DNA of 64,000 nt, taken from Roseiarcus sp963759955. Its GTDB lineage: Bacteria > Pseudomonadota > Alphaproteobacteria > Rhizobiales > Beijerinckiaceae. The stretch is taken from contig CAVXCA010000090.1 in the NCBI GenBank assembly GCA_963759955.1, positions 1 through 64,000 on the forward strand. Reading direction: 5' to 3'. Shown here one piece after another: positions 1-8,769 of the stretch. The position numbers were made by a program, and so were the translations under genes. Position 1 is the stretch's first letter; the number at the start of each line of letters is the position of its first letter. The notes under the pieces were generated by a model. It searched no databases, had not been told where the DNA came from, and was given only the letters and a program-made list of their open reading frames with translations.

Positions 1-416
1 GTCGCGCGCTTCGCGGAAATTCTTGTAGACCGAGGCGTAGCGCACGTAGGCCACGTCGTCGAGCGCCTTCAGCGCCTCCATCACCAGTCTCGCCGATGGC
101 TCGGTGGAATCTCGGTCGTCGCCCTGCTCTCCAATTGGCGCACGATGGCGTTGACGATGCCGCTCGACCCGTTCGGGGTCGACCGCACGCTTGCGGAGCG
201 CGCTTCGATCGAGCGCAACAGCTTCTCGCGGTCGAACAGCGCGCGCCGGCCGGTGCGCTTGATCATCGTCAGCTCGCGCAGCTGCACGCGCTCGAAGGTG
301 GTGAAGCGACCGCCGCAATCCGAACAGATGCGCCGCCTCCGGATCGAGGACGCGTCCTCGGTCAGGCGCAAATCCTTGACCTGCGTGTCGAAGTCCGCCG
401 CAATAGGGCACCGCAT
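1..416 (-). CDS. nrdR: NrdR transcriptional repressor, 3' end outside window, frameshifted
   Basis: NrdR is the zinc-ribbon/ATP-cone repressor of ribonucleotide reductase genes. The minus strand reads the conserved stretches RRRRICSDCGGRFTTFERVQ and RELTMIKRTGRRALFDREKL, and at the window edge the family C-terminal pattern VAYVRYASVYKNFREARD in another frame. The N-terminal zinc-ribbon start (family MRCPYCGG) is scrambled to MRCPIAAD by one missing and one extra base that compensate each other, and the conserved Asp-Ser-Arg reads Asp-Leu-Arg. Two further indels lie near bases 150-215. The gene sits directly downstream of glyA on the same strand, the usual alphaproteobacterial order. The number and kind of indels suggest sequence error more than decay. 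The last residues lie beyond the window. Confidence 0.9.
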
Positions 417-459
417 GGCGCCGACCCCCTCTTAAATCCTTCGCGCGTCGGGGAAGGCG

Positions 460-1761
460 TCAGTAGATCGGGAAACGCCGCGTGAGCTCGGCGACCCGGC
501 GCACGCTCGCTTCCATCGCGGCATCGCCCGATTCGCCTTCGCCGCGAGGCCGTCGACGTCTCGCCGATCAATTCGCCCACGAGCTCGAATTCGGCGACCC
601 CGAAGCCGCGCGAGGTCGCCGCCGGCGTGCCGAGCCGTATGCCCGAGGTAACGAAGGGCTTTTCCGGATCGAGCGGAATGCCGTTCTTGTTGCAGGTGAT
701 ATGGGCGCGTTCGAGCGCCGCTTCCGCCGCTTTGCCGGTGAGGCGCTTGGGCGTAGATCGACGAGCAGCAGGTGGTTGTCGGTGCCGCCGGTGACGAGAG
801 CGTAGCCACCGTCCGGATCGGTGTCGCGAGCGTCTTGGCATTGGCGACGACTGCTGGGCGTAGCGTCTTGAAATTCGGGCGTCAACACTTGCGTGCACGC
901 GACCGCCTTGGCGGCGATGACATTCATCAGCGGGCCGCCCTGCAGCCGGGGAAGATCGCCGAATTGATCTTCTTGGCGAGTCCTCCGTCGTTGGTCATGA
1001 TCATGCCGCCGCGCGGGCCGCGCAGCGTCTTGTGCGTCGTGTGGTGACGACATGGGCATGCGGGAACGGCGAGGGATGCGCGCCGCCCGCCACCAGCCCG
1101 GCGAAATGGGCGATGTCGACGACGGAATCGGCGCCCACCGCGTCGCAGATGGCGCGGAAGCGCTCGAAGTCCCAATGGCGCGCATAGGCCGAGCCGCCGG
1201 CGATGATCAGCTTGGGGCGATGCTCGCGCGCGAGCGCCTCGACCTGATCCATGTCGACGCGATGCGTCTTGCGGTCGACGCCGTAGGAGACCGGCTTGAA
1301 CCAGCGGCCGGACATGTTGACCGGCGAGCCGTGCGTCAAATGGCCGCCGGCCGCCAGATCCAGCCCCATGAACGTTTCTCCCGGCTGCATCAGCGCCAGG
1401 AACACGCCCTGATTGGCCTGAGAGCCGGAATTGGGCTGGACGTTGGCGAAACGGCAGCCGAACAGCTTGCACGCGCGCTCGATCGCCAATTTTTCGGCGA
1501 TGTCGACGAACTGGCAGCCGCCGTAGTAGCGCCGGCCGGGATAGCCTTCGGCGTATTTGTTGGTGAGCACCGACCCCTGGGCCTCCAGCACCGCCTTGGA
1601 GACGATGTTCTCCGAGGCGATCGCCACTCATTCGTCGCGCTGGCGGCCGAGCTCAGCTCGACCGCGCGCGCGATTTCGGGATCGGCGTCGGCAAGCGAAG
1701 CGGAGAAGAACGAATTGGAGCGAATCGGCTGGGCGGTCGCGGCGTCGGTCATGAGCGGCAT
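460..1761 (-). CDS. glyA: Serine hydroxymethyltransferase, with several frameshifts
   Basis: This PLP enzyme interconverts serine and glycine with tetrahydrofolate. Recognisable blocks occur in three frames: IASENIVSKAVLEAQGSVLT, NKYAEGYPGRRYYGG, then the PLP-lysine region (TTHKTLRGPRGG) near base 1030, LQGGPLMNVIAAKAVA near 925, and LVTGGTDNHLLLVDLRP near 790, followed by NKNGIPLDPEKPFVTSG. The C-terminus RRFPIY ends at a stop at 460-462. The start is ATG at 1761 or, more like the family, ATG at 1754 (MTDAATAQP). At least four single-base indels break the frame; most look like lost bases in C or G runs (for example near 1041 and 948). Total span fits a 430-residue enzyme. The gene is normally essential-like, so error is likelier than a true pseudogene. 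Confidence 0.9.
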
Positions 1762-2204
1762 TTCCGATGGGTTTTGCGGACGAACGTCATGCGCCCGCCC
1801 CGAACTCGGCGCCGCATAGCACGGACGGGGGGCGGAGGCCAGAGAAGCGGAGGGAAAAGGCGCCTGCGAAGAGCCCCTGCCCGCGCTGCACGCCGTCGCC
1901 GGCGGCGCCCGGCGATCGGCTGCAAGCCGCCTGTCGAATTCGAAAACGATTTGCGGCAGGCTCGGCGGCGCAAGACAAACCAGCCGACGCCCATGTCGCC
2001 GATAGGGCCATGGTCAAATGCTGGGCGCGGTCCACCGGGCGCATGTCGCCGTAATCCCCATCGGGAGACGTGGTTCATGCCCGGTTCAGGTTGTCGGGCC
2101 GAAGATCGACCTGCTGAGCAATCCTGTTCAGCGGGAACAGAAACATGCCGAACGTCGCTTGCTGAGGTTCGGCGTGGCGATCGTATGTCATCGGGAGGTA
2201 TTAC
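1762..2204. other. Intergenic, no supported gene
   Basis: Open frames here are uneven in composition and match nothing recognised. The segment holds the presumed glyA promoter on the minus strand and the leader of the small secreted protein that starts at 2205. No clear promoter, riboswitch fold or terminator was identified by eye. Confidence 0.5.
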
Positions 2205-2428
2205 ATGAAAAAGCTTTCGGCCGCGCTACTCGGCGTCGTCATTCTTTCCGCCGCCGTATCGTCGGCGGTGACGCCCGCGTTTGCGTTGGGCGGCTGCCGG
2301 CGCCGAACTTCCATCGCGATGCGGTGGGGCGATGCGTCTGGGGCGGTCAAAATGAAGCCTGGTGTCTGAGGCACACGGGCCATCCGGCCGTTCGTGGCCC
2401 CAATGGGACATGGTGGTGCTATAGGTAA
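2205..2428 (+). CDS. Small secreted Cys/Trp-rich protein, one frameshift
   Basis: ATG at 2205 follows a good ribosome site (GGGAGG, 2193-2198). The first frame gives a clear signal peptide (MKKLSAALLGVVILSAAVSS, ending near AFA) and then LGGC. The rest is in the next frame: PNFHRDAVGRCVWGGQNEAW, then CLRHTGHPAVRGPNGTWWCY, stop at 2426-2428. Joined with one restored base near 2300, the product is about 74 residues. The mature part resembles small exported proteins of rhizobia that begin with a Gly-Cys-Gly motif followed by PxFHRxxxGRCxxN (GCG_CRPN-type); function unknown. Cysteine pairs suggest disulfides in the periplasm or outside. The frameshift may be a lost base in the GC-rich stretch. 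Confidence 0.65.
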
Positions 2429-2690
2429 GGCGCTTGCCTTCGGCGCCGCCGCGCGTTGGGCAGCGCTGAAGGCGTCCTCGGCCTTACCGGCACAGGCTAC
2501 GAGTTGCCGAATTTCGCGGCGCGCGGCGGGCGGTGGTCAGGAGAGCGCGGCGCCGACGGCGGACCGCGAAATTGGCGATTTCGTACGCCATCGCGCTAAT
2601 TCGACGGCGGGTTCGGCGTCGCGGGGGCGCTTCCCTTGCAGCGTCGCCGCGATGCTATGATCGCCCGTCACGCCGTCGGGAAGGCCTTCC

Positions 2691-3596
2691 ATGAGCGCCG
2701 CATCGATATCGTTGTTCCTGCTCGCGACGAGCCTCGTCACGGGAAGCGCGGCCGAACCGCTCGGCCCTCGCGCCGCGGCGCCCCGCCGCCGCGTCCCCGT
2801 CGGCGGCTGGATCGATCCGGCGCGCCGCGAACGACGCGACGACGCGCTCGCGGCGCTCGCCCAGCGCTCCGTCGTGCTGCTCGGCGAGCAGCACCACGAG
2901 GCCGAGCACCACCGCTGGCAGCTGCATACGATCGCGGCGCTGCTCGGCCGCCGGCCCGGCATGGTCCTCGGCTTCGAGATGTTCCCGCGGCGCGTCCAGT
3001 CGGTTCTCGACCGCTGGTCGAGGGGCGAGCTCGACGAAGCCGCTTTCCTCGGCGAGGTCGATTGGCCGCGGGTCTGGGGCTTCGCGAGCGAGCTTTACCT
3101 GCCGCTGTTCCACTTCGTCCGCATGCATCGGCTGCCGATGCTCGCGCTCAACGTCGATCGCGCCACCAACCGCCGGGTCGCCGCACAAGGGTTCGCCGCC
3201 ACGCCGAGCGCCGAGCGGGAGGGCGTCGGCGACCCCGCGCCGGCCAGCCCGGCCTATCGCGCCCGCCTGTTCGAATGGTTCAAGCGCCACCCGGGCGCCG
3301 GCGACGACCCGCGCATCGACGGCGAACCGTTCGAGCGTTTCGTGCGCGGCCAAACGTTCTGGGACCGCGCGATGGCCGAGGCGATCGCCGGCGCCGCGCG
3401 CGACCCCGCGCGCCCGCTCGTCGTCGCCGTCTTGGGCGCCGGCCACGTCGAGTACGGCGACGGCGTGGCGCGCCAGCTCGCCGCGCTCGGCGTCGACGAC
3501 GTCGCGACCGCGCTGCCGTGGCGCGCCGACGCCGACACTCCCGCCGGCGGGCCGCCGATCGCCGACCTCGTCTTCGGCGTCGCGCCGCCCGCATGA
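2691..3596 (+). CDS. ChaN family (Tiki-like) haem-binding lipoprotein homologue
   Basis: The 301-residue product starts with a hydrophobic segment (MSAASISLFLLATSLVTG) that looks like a signal peptide; no clear lipobox cysteine is seen. The family core is visible: VVLLGEQHHEAEHHRWQL near residue 65 and VLGFEMFPRR near 95, with later HVEYGDGVA. These Glu/His motifs are typical of ChaN/Tiki-superfamily proteins (formerly DUF399), some of which bind haem. It stands alone: downstream is a repeat-rich spacer and an IS630 insertion. Exact role is not deducible from the sequence. Confidence 0.8.
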   Translation: MSAASISLFLLATSLVTGSAAEPLGPRAAAPRRRVPVGGWIDPARRERRDDALAALAQRSVVLLGEQHHEAEHHRWQLHTIAALLGRRPGMVLGFEMFPRRVQSVLDRWSRGELDEAAFLGEVDWPRVWGFASELYLPLFHFVRMHRLPMLALNVDRATNRRVAAQGFAATPSAEREGVGDPAPASPAYRARLFEWFKRHPGAGDDPRIDGEPFERFVRGQTFWDRAMAEAIAGAARDPARPLVVAVLGAGHVEYGDGVARQLAALGVDDVATALPWRADADTPAGGPPIADLVFGVAPPA

Positions 3597-3805
3597 CGAG
3601 CCGAAGCCATCACGGCGACAGCGCGCTCGAGAGGACTGCGCGAGGATCGAACAATTTCTTCCCGAACGGTCGAAGCCGGGCTATCCTTTTTTATCTGTCG
3701 AGGAGCGGTTGGCGCGAAGCGAGAACCGTCCGGCGGCGCAAACGATTGGCTCGAAGGCGCTGGTGTCAACTGTTGGCGCGCCAAAGCATTGAAATCGCAT
3801 GAAGC

Positions 3806-3850
3806 CTCGTCAAGGAAGGCCTTGACGAGCCTTGACGAAACTTGACGAAA
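3806..3850. repeat. Inverted repeat followed by three 10-bp tandem units
   Basis: CTCGTCAAGG (3806-3815) and CCTTGACGAG (3820-3829) form a perfect 10-bp inverted repeat with a 4-base spacer. The right arm is also the first of three directly repeated 10-bp units beginning CTTGACGA at 3821, 3831 and 3841. The array lies 36 bp before the IS630 left end, in a spacer between convergent genes. Confidence 0.75.
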
Positions 3851-3985
3851 TCGCGGGCGAACTCGACGCGGCGCGAAGGGAGCCTAGAGCATTGCCCAGC
3901 GACGATGAATCGATTGTGATCGCGGGGTGGATTCCCTCGGCGGGCAAAATGTGAGTCGATCGTGCCTCTGATTCGGGAGGCTTCC

Positions 3986-4384
3986 ATGGTCGGTCGGCCG
4001 TATTCCGAAGATTATCGCAGGCGCGTATTGGAGGAGGTGGCGGAGGGGAACTCGCGTCGCGGCGCGGCTCGTCGCTTCAAGGTGGGGGCGTCCTCGGCGA
4101 TCCGCTGGAAGAAGCGGTTGGACGAGACGGGCAGCGCCGCCCCGGCGCCGCGGGTGGGCAAGAACCGCTCGCCTTTGGAGGCGCACGCGCCTTGGCTATT
4201 GGCGCTGATCGCCGGGGAGCCTGATCTGAGCCTGGCGGAGCTGACGCAGCGCGTCCAGGCGGAGCTGGGCCAAAAGACCTCCACCAGCTCGATGGATCGT
4301 TTTGTCCAGCGGCACGGGCTCAGCTTCAAAAAAAACTTTGCACGCCTCCGAGCAGGACAGGCCCGACGTGGCTCAGGCGCGTGA
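3986..4384 (+). CDS. IS630 transposase, N-terminal part (orfA)
   Basis: Start ATG at 3986 is preceded by CGGGAGG with five bases of spacing. The product begins MVGRPYSEDYRRRVLEEV and carries a helix-turn-helix (SRRGAARRFKVGASSAIRWK) and a winged-helix second DNA-binding region (PDLSLAELTQRVQAELG) typical of IS630 transposases. The frame runs past a run of eight A residues at 4328-4335 and ends 49 bases later. In most relatives this region continues without interruption into the catalytic domain, so the active protein needs a frame change at the A run. Confidence 0.88.
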   Translation: MVGRPYSEDYRRRVLEEVAEGNSRRGAARRFKVGASSAIRWKKRLDETGSAAPAPRVGKNRSPLEAHAPWLLALIAGEPDLSLAELTQRVQAELGQKTSTSSMDRFVQRHGLSFKKNFARLRAGQARRGSGA

Positions 4385-4934
4385 AGCCTGGAAGGCGAAC
4401 CAAGCGGACCTCAATCCCGACAAGCTGGTGTTCATCGACGAGACGGGCGCTTCCACCAAAATGGTCCGCCTGCGCGGACGATGCCGACGCGGCCAGCGGC
4501 TGTTGGCCAAGGCGCCCTTCGGACACTGGAAGACCACCACCTTCACCGCCGGCCTGCGGCGCGAAGGGCTGGTCGCGCCCTTTGTTCTGGACGGACCCAT
4601 GAACGGCGAGGCCTTCCTGGTCTATGTCGAAAAAATACTCGTCCCCGCCCTGCGACCCGACGAGATCGTCGTGATGGACAACCTGCCCGCCCACAAGGTC
4701 GCCGGCGTGCGCAAGCTGATCGCCGACGCCGGGGCCGAGATGCGCTTGCTGCCGGCCTACTCGCCCGATCTGAACCCGATCGAAATGGCCTTTTCACAAC
4801 TCAAGTCGCACCTGCGAAAGGCCGCCGAGCGAACCGTGCCGGCCCTCTGGGACCGCATCGGCCAATGCCTCGACGAAATCACGCCGCAAGCCTGCGCCAA
4901 CTATTTCGCCGAGGCCGGCTATGCGCCATCTTAA
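4302..4934 (+). CDS. IS630 transposase, catalytic DDE part (orfB)
   Basis: This frame supplies the catalytic domain after the A run: TLHASEQDRPDVAQAREAW, then DDE residues in KLVFIDETGASTKM (first Asp), IVVMDNLPAHK (second Asp) and YSPDLNPIEMAFSQLKSHL (Glu). It is in the +1 frame relative to orfA. Fusion to orfA through a run one A shorter would give about 315 residues, close to the family norm. The ATG at 4302 lies inside orfA and probably is not a real start; translation or transcription slippage at A8, or an extra A in the assembly, are the alternatives. Confidence 0.88.
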   Translation: MSSGTGSASKKTLHASEQDRPDVAQAREAWKANQADLNPDKLVFIDETGASTKMVRLRGRCRRGQRLLAKAPFGHWKTTTFTAGLRREGLVAPFVLDGPMNGEAFLVYVEKILVPALRPDEIVVMDNLPAHKVAGVRKLIADAGAEMRLLPAYSPDLNPIEMAFSQLKSHLRKAAERTVPALWDRIGQCLDEITPQACANYFAEAGYAPS

Positions 4935-5028
4935 GCGGGCAGTGCTCTAGACGGCGCGCGGCGGGGCGGCGGAAAATCGCTTTGCAAGGGCTTGAAAACA
5001 ACCGAACGCGCCGGAAAACGGCGCCGCC

Positions 5029-6591
5029 CTACCCGCGCTTCTCCTTCATCGCCGCCCGCGCGGCGTCGGCGCCCGCCAGCATCGCTCCGGTGAAGCCGCC
5101 CGAGCCGGCGAAGGAGGAGGCGAGGTAGAGGCCGGGCACGGGCGTTCTCGGCGAGCGCGGGACGCCCGCCCAGACGCCGCGTTCGGGCGGCAGCGGCGCG
5201 AAGCCGTAGATCGCGCCGTCCGGCGTGTTGAGGAAATTGCGCATCGATCTCGCATTGAGGAACATGCGCTCGCTCACCGCCCCGCCGAGTCCGGGATAAT
5301 CGCGGTCGAGCGCCGCCTGGAACGCGTCGAGCCAGCGCTCGCGCCGGTCCTTTTCCTCCTGTGGCGTCAGCGCCGCCCAATTGTCGAAGCGGTCGAGCCC
5401 GACGACGCTCACCAGTGTCGGTCCGCCCTCGGCGAGGCCGCTGTCGATCGCGCCGTAATTGGCGATGCCATATCCCGGCAGATCGTCGCCGGGATCGGCC
5501 GCGAAGATCCGCGCGGCGGCGCCGTAATCGCGTAAGGACTTCATCCAGCCCGGCAGCACGATCTGTCCATAGCGCTCGAGCCCTAAGCGCGCGGGCGGCG
5601 CGTCGAGGCCGAAATGCGCCGAGAACAGCGAGGTCGAGAGCGCTCGCCCGCCATAGGCGCGCTCCAACTCGCCGCGCGCCGACTGCGGCAGCATGGAAGC
5701 GAGCGTCGTCGGCGCGCAGTTGGCGAACACTTGGGCCGCGCCGACGCGCTCCTCGGCGACGCGGTTCTTCGGGTCGGCATGGCGCACGAAGGCCGGGCGG
5801 CCATGAGCGTCGAGGTCGACGCCGACCGCCTCGCGGCCCAGCAGCACCGATCCGCCGGCTTTCATCACCACCCTGGCGAGCTTCATGCTGAGGGCGCGCG
5901 AACCGCCCTTGACGAATACCCCGCCCGATTTCAGGAACCCGCCCTGCGCCATGGCGAAGAACGGCCAAGCGGTGCGCCGCGGGTCGTCGGCGTAATAAGC
6001 GAGATTGCCGGCGACGGCGAATTTCGCCGCCTCGTCGTCGCCGAAAAAGCGCTGCAACATCTCGTCGAGCGAAGTGCGCCAATCGCGCGCCAGGCCGCGC
6101 AACTCGAACCCCGCGCGCAGCAACCCGCCGATCGAACGCGCTTGGCCGGCCTTGGCGAGATGCGCGACGCCGCTCCGCATCGTCTCGATCGCGCCGATGA
6201 GGCGCGCGAAGCCGTGACTGCTCGCGGGAAATCGTCTGGCGAGGGCGGCGTGCGCCGCGTCGAAACCGATCGGCAGATCGAAGACCTCGCCGACCGGCCC
6301 GCCCCGCACCGAGAAGAACGGCGAGACCGGAACCCACTCGATTTCGTCGAGTAGGCCGAGTTCCTGCAGGATGGCGTGCTTGGGCTCGTCGGGATCATTG
6401 GGATCGGCGGTCTGGTGCAACGCCGGCTCGATCGTCAGCGCACCCTTCTTGAATGCCGACGCGGCGCCGCCGACGCTGTGATTGCGTTCGATGACGCAGA
6501 CCTTGCGTCCGCTCTTGGCGAGAAGAGCGGCCGCCGTCAGGCCGCCCAGCCCCGACCCGATGACGACGGCGTCGAACGAAGTCCCCTGCAT
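5029..6591 (-). CDS. CrtI/RetSat-like FAD-dependent oxidoreductase
   Basis: The 520-residue product opens with a Rossmann dinucleotide-binding motif (VVIGSGLGGLTAAALLAKSG) followed by VIERNHSVGGAASAF, and ends with the family FAD-closing region (PGLYLASSFAGSGGFTGAML). This is the phytoene desaturase / retinol saturase-like superfamily, which oxidises or saturates polyene or other hydrophobic substrates. Middle-domain features (GGVFVKGGSRALSMKLA) are as in that superfamily. No carotenoid genes lie nearby, so the substrate cannot be named. It ends 80 bp from the IS630 element and lies downstream of ftsB on the same strand. Confidence 0.8.
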   Translation of the reverse strand: MQGTSFDAVVIGSGLGGLTAAALLAKSGRKVCVIERNHSVGGAASAFKKGALTIEPALHQTADPNDPDEPKHAILQELGLLDEIEWVPVSPFFSVRGGPVGEVFDLPIGFDAAHAALARRFPASSHGFARLIGAIETMRSGVAHLAKAGQARSIGGLLRAGFELRGLARDWRTSLDEMLQRFFGDDEAAKFAVAGNLAYYADDPRRTAWPFFAMAQGGFLKSGGVFVKGGSRALSMKLARVVMKAGGSVLLGREAVGVDLDAHGRPAFVRHADPKNRVAEERVGAAQVFANCAPTTLASMLPQSARGELERAYGGRALSTSLFSAHFGLDAPPARLGLERYGQIVLPGWMKSLRDYGAAARIFAADPGDDLPGYGIANYGAIDSGLAEGGPTLVSVVGLDRFDNWAALTPQEEKDRRERWLDAFQAALDRDYPGLGGAVSERMFLNARSMRNFLNTPDGAIYGFAPLPPERGVWAGVPRSPRTPVPGLYLASSFAGSGGFTGAMLAGADAARAAMKEKRG

Positions 6592-6676
6592 GGACGCTTC
6601 GATAGACGAGAAGCGGGCCGCGGGCGTTGATCGCGGTCAAAGGGCGCGCGGATCGCGTCGCGAGATCGCCGGCGAT

Positions 6677-7003
6677 TCAGCGCCCCTTGGCGTCGGCGGT
6701 GAAGATGACGACTTCGTCCTTGCCGACGCGATCGAGCACCGTCCGCGCTTCTTCGTCGAGCAGATCGCGATCGATCGCCTCGGAACGCATCGATTCGACG
6801 CGCCTCCGCCAACGGCCGCGCTCGTCCTGCAATTGCGTGAGTTGGACCTGCAATTGGGCGGCTTCGGCGTCGTATTGGGCCTTCGCTTTCAGGCCATGTT
6901 CGCCTTGCGAGGCGCCCCAAACGAGATAGCCGCTCGCGACCCCCAGGACGAGGTAGAACACGATCGGAAAGAGAATGGCGCGCGCGCGGGTCTTCACCAC
7001 CAT
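6677..7003 (-). CDS. ftsB: FtsB/DivIC-type septum formation initiator
   Basis: A 108-residue bitopic membrane protein: short N-terminal cytoplasmic tail, a membrane segment (ILFPIVFYLVLGVASGYLVW), then a coiled coil (LKAKAQYDAEAAQLQVQLTQ and onward) and a C-terminal part with EEARTVLDRVGKDEVVI. FtsB links FtsQ and FtsL in the divisome and passes the signal for septal peptidoglycan synthesis. Position 98 bp downstream of eno on the same strand is the standard alphaproteobacterial arrangement and supports the call. Confidence 0.88.
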   Translation of the reverse strand: MVVKTRARAILFPIVFYLVLGVASGYLVWGASQGEHGLKAKAQYDAEAAQLQVQLTQLQDERGRWRRRVESMRSEAIDRDLLDEEARTVLDRVGKDEVVIFTADAKGR

Positions 7004-7100
7004 GGCGCGAGGATGCCCGCGCCGCCGTTAATTTTGCGTTTCCTCGAAGCCGGCGAACGCGATAGCGACGCGTTCGGGCGCGCGTTCCCCTCTGTCGGCG

Positions 7101-8381
7101 TCAGACCGCCTTGATCGCGGCGCGGCCGGCGTAGCGAGCTTGATCGCCGAGTTCTTCCTCGATGCGGATCAGCTGGTTGTATTTGGCGAGCCGATCGGAA
7201 CGCGCGAGCGAGCCGGTCTTGATCTGACCGCAGTTGGTCGCGACCGCGAGGTCGGCGATGGTGGAGTCCTCGGTCTCGCCCGAACGGTGCGACATGACGG
7301 CGGCGTATCCCGCGCGGTGCGCCATATCGACTGCGGCGAGCGTCTCGGTCAGAGTGCCGATCTGATTGACCTTGACCAGGATGGAATTGGCGACGCCCTC
7401 CGCGATTCCACGGGAGAGACGAACCACGTTGGTCACGAACACGTCGTCGCCGACGAGTTGGCGCTTGGCGCCGATCATCTGCGTCAGCAACGCCCAGCCG
7501 CGCCAATCGTCCTCGGCCATGCCGTCCTCGATCGAAAGGATGGGATAGGCGTCGGCGAGCTTGGCCAGATATTGCACCTGCTCTTCCACCGATCGGGTCT
7601 TGCCCTCGCCAGAATAGACGTAGGCGCCGTCGCGGAAGAACTCCGTCGCCGCGCAATCCAAGCCGAGCGCGATGTCCTGGCCGGGTTGGAAGCCGGCGGC
7701 CTCGATCGCTTCGACGCAGAAGTCGAGCGCCGCTTCGGCGGACGGCAGGTTGGGCGCGAAACCGCCTTCGTCGCCGACATTGGTGTTGTGGCCGGCCGTC
7801 CTCAACGCGCCCTTCAGCGTGTGGAAGACTTCGGCGCCCCAGCGCACGGCCTCGCGAAGCGAGGGCGCGCCGACCGGCAAGATCATGAATTCCTGGAAGT
7901 CGATGGGATTGTCGGCGTGGACGCCGCCATTGACGATGTTCATCATCGGGACAGGAAGAACGCGCGCGGTCGCGCCGCCGACGTAGCGGTGCAGCGGCAG
8001 GCCCGAAGCTTCCGCGGCCGCCTTGGCGACAGCGAGGGAGACCCCGAGAATCGCGTTGGCGCCGAGCTTCGACTTGTTCGGCGTGCCGTCGAGCGCGATC
8101 ATCGTCTCGTCGATCTTGATCTGCTCCTCGGCCTCGAAGCCGGAGATCGCGTCGAAGATGTCGCGGTTGACGGATTCGACCGCCTTGAGAACGCCCTTGC
8201 CGCCGTAGCGCGCTTTGTCGCCGTCGCGCAATTCCACCGCTTCGTGGGCGCCCGTCGAGGCTCCCGAGGGGACGCCGGCTCGACCCATCGATCCGTCTTC
8301 GAGCACGACGTCGACTTCGATGGTCGGATTTCCCCGGCTGTCGAGGATTTCGCGGGCGACGATGTCAACGATGGCTGTCAT
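7101..8381 (-). CDS. eno: Enolase
   Basis: The 426-residue protein carries the enolase signature: SRGNPTIEVDVVL at the N-terminus, GGVHADNPIDFQEFMILPVG, GDEGGFAPNL, the metal ligand region YPILSIEDGMAEDDW, catalytic lysine in SILVKVNQIGTLTETL, and SHRSGETEDSTIADLAV. It converts 2-phosphoglycerate to phosphoenolpyruvate in the cytosol. Start ATG at 8381 has a GAGGAAATGAA leader. FtsB follows on the same strand. A 438-bp intergenic region separates it from tgt, which is on the same strand upstream. Confidence 0.97.
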   Translation of the reverse strand: MTAIVDIVAREILDSRGNPTIEVDVVLEDGSMGRAGVPSGASTGAHEAVELRDGDKARYGGKGVLKAVESVNRDIFDAISGFEAEEQIKIDETMIALDGTPNKSKLGANAILGVSLAVAKAAAEASGLPLHRYVGGATARVLPVPMMNIVNGGVHADNPIDFQEFMILPVGAPSLREAVRWGAEVFHTLKGALRTAGHNTNVGDEGGFAPNLPSAEAALDFCVEAIEAAGFQPGQDIALGLDCAATEFFRDGAYVYSGEGKTRSVEEQVQYLAKLADAYPILSIEDGMAEDDWRGWALLTQMIGAKRQLVGDDVFVTNVVRLSRGIAEGVANSILVKVNQIGTLTETLAAVDMAHRAGYAAVMSHRSGETEDSTIADLAVATNCGQIKTGSLARSDRLAKYNQLIRIEEELGDQARYAGRAAIKAV

Positions 8382-8579
8382 TTCATTTCCTCTTGCTGCT
8401 GCGCGGGAACGCTTCGCGATCCGCGCGCTCTTACGCGAATGTCGTTACAGGCGGAAGTCGGCGCCGAGGCGCCCGCGTCCCTTCGCCGGGCAGGACATTT
8501 GTCGTCGGCCGGGCCCAAATGATCGAATCGACGCCAGGCAGAAAAAATTTGCATGGCAGCCCTGCCCAGGGTGGTGACA

Positions 8580-8608
8580 TTGCCCAAATTTTCGACTATC
8601 AAAATTAT
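8580..8608 (+). promoter_or_regulatory. Candidate sigma70-type promoter
   Basis: TTGCCC (8580-8585) and AATTAT (8603-8608) are separated by 17 bases in a locally AT-rich tract. No coding gene follows on this strand before the terminator at 8770, so the promoter could drive a small RNA or be fortuitous. Confidence 0.35.
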
Positions 8609-8769
8609 CCTCGTGAAAAAGGAGGCTGCCGCCAATTCTGTTGGCGACGGAGTTGCCGAGTTTGTGGGAGGACGGGGCGCAAGACCGGTCAAGCGCGCGG
8701 CGCGCAGGATTTGCGACGCAAAAGACGCGGGCGACCGGGATCGCAATTCAGGGATAGGGTGCAAGAAAG

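Larger units (their letters stand above)
3887..4947 (+). mobile_element. IS630-family insertion sequence
   Basis: A 1,061-bp element. Ends are imperfect inverted repeats: left GAGCATTGCCCAGC from 3887, right (read inward) GAGCACTGCCCGCTT ending at 4947. Both ends are flanked by the dinucleotide TA (3885-3886 and 4948-4949), the target duplication characteristic of IS630/Tc1-mariner elements. It carries one transposase in two overlapping frames. The orfB stop codon lies inside the right terminal repeat. It inserted between the ChaN-like gene and the 3' end of the FAD oxidoreductase gene and appears not to break a gene. Confidence 0.9.

Noticed and set aside
1749..2208. Genes in the several overlapping open frames upstream of glyA
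   Set aside because: Arg/Pro-rich composition typical of random GC-rich frames, no ribosome site or motif.
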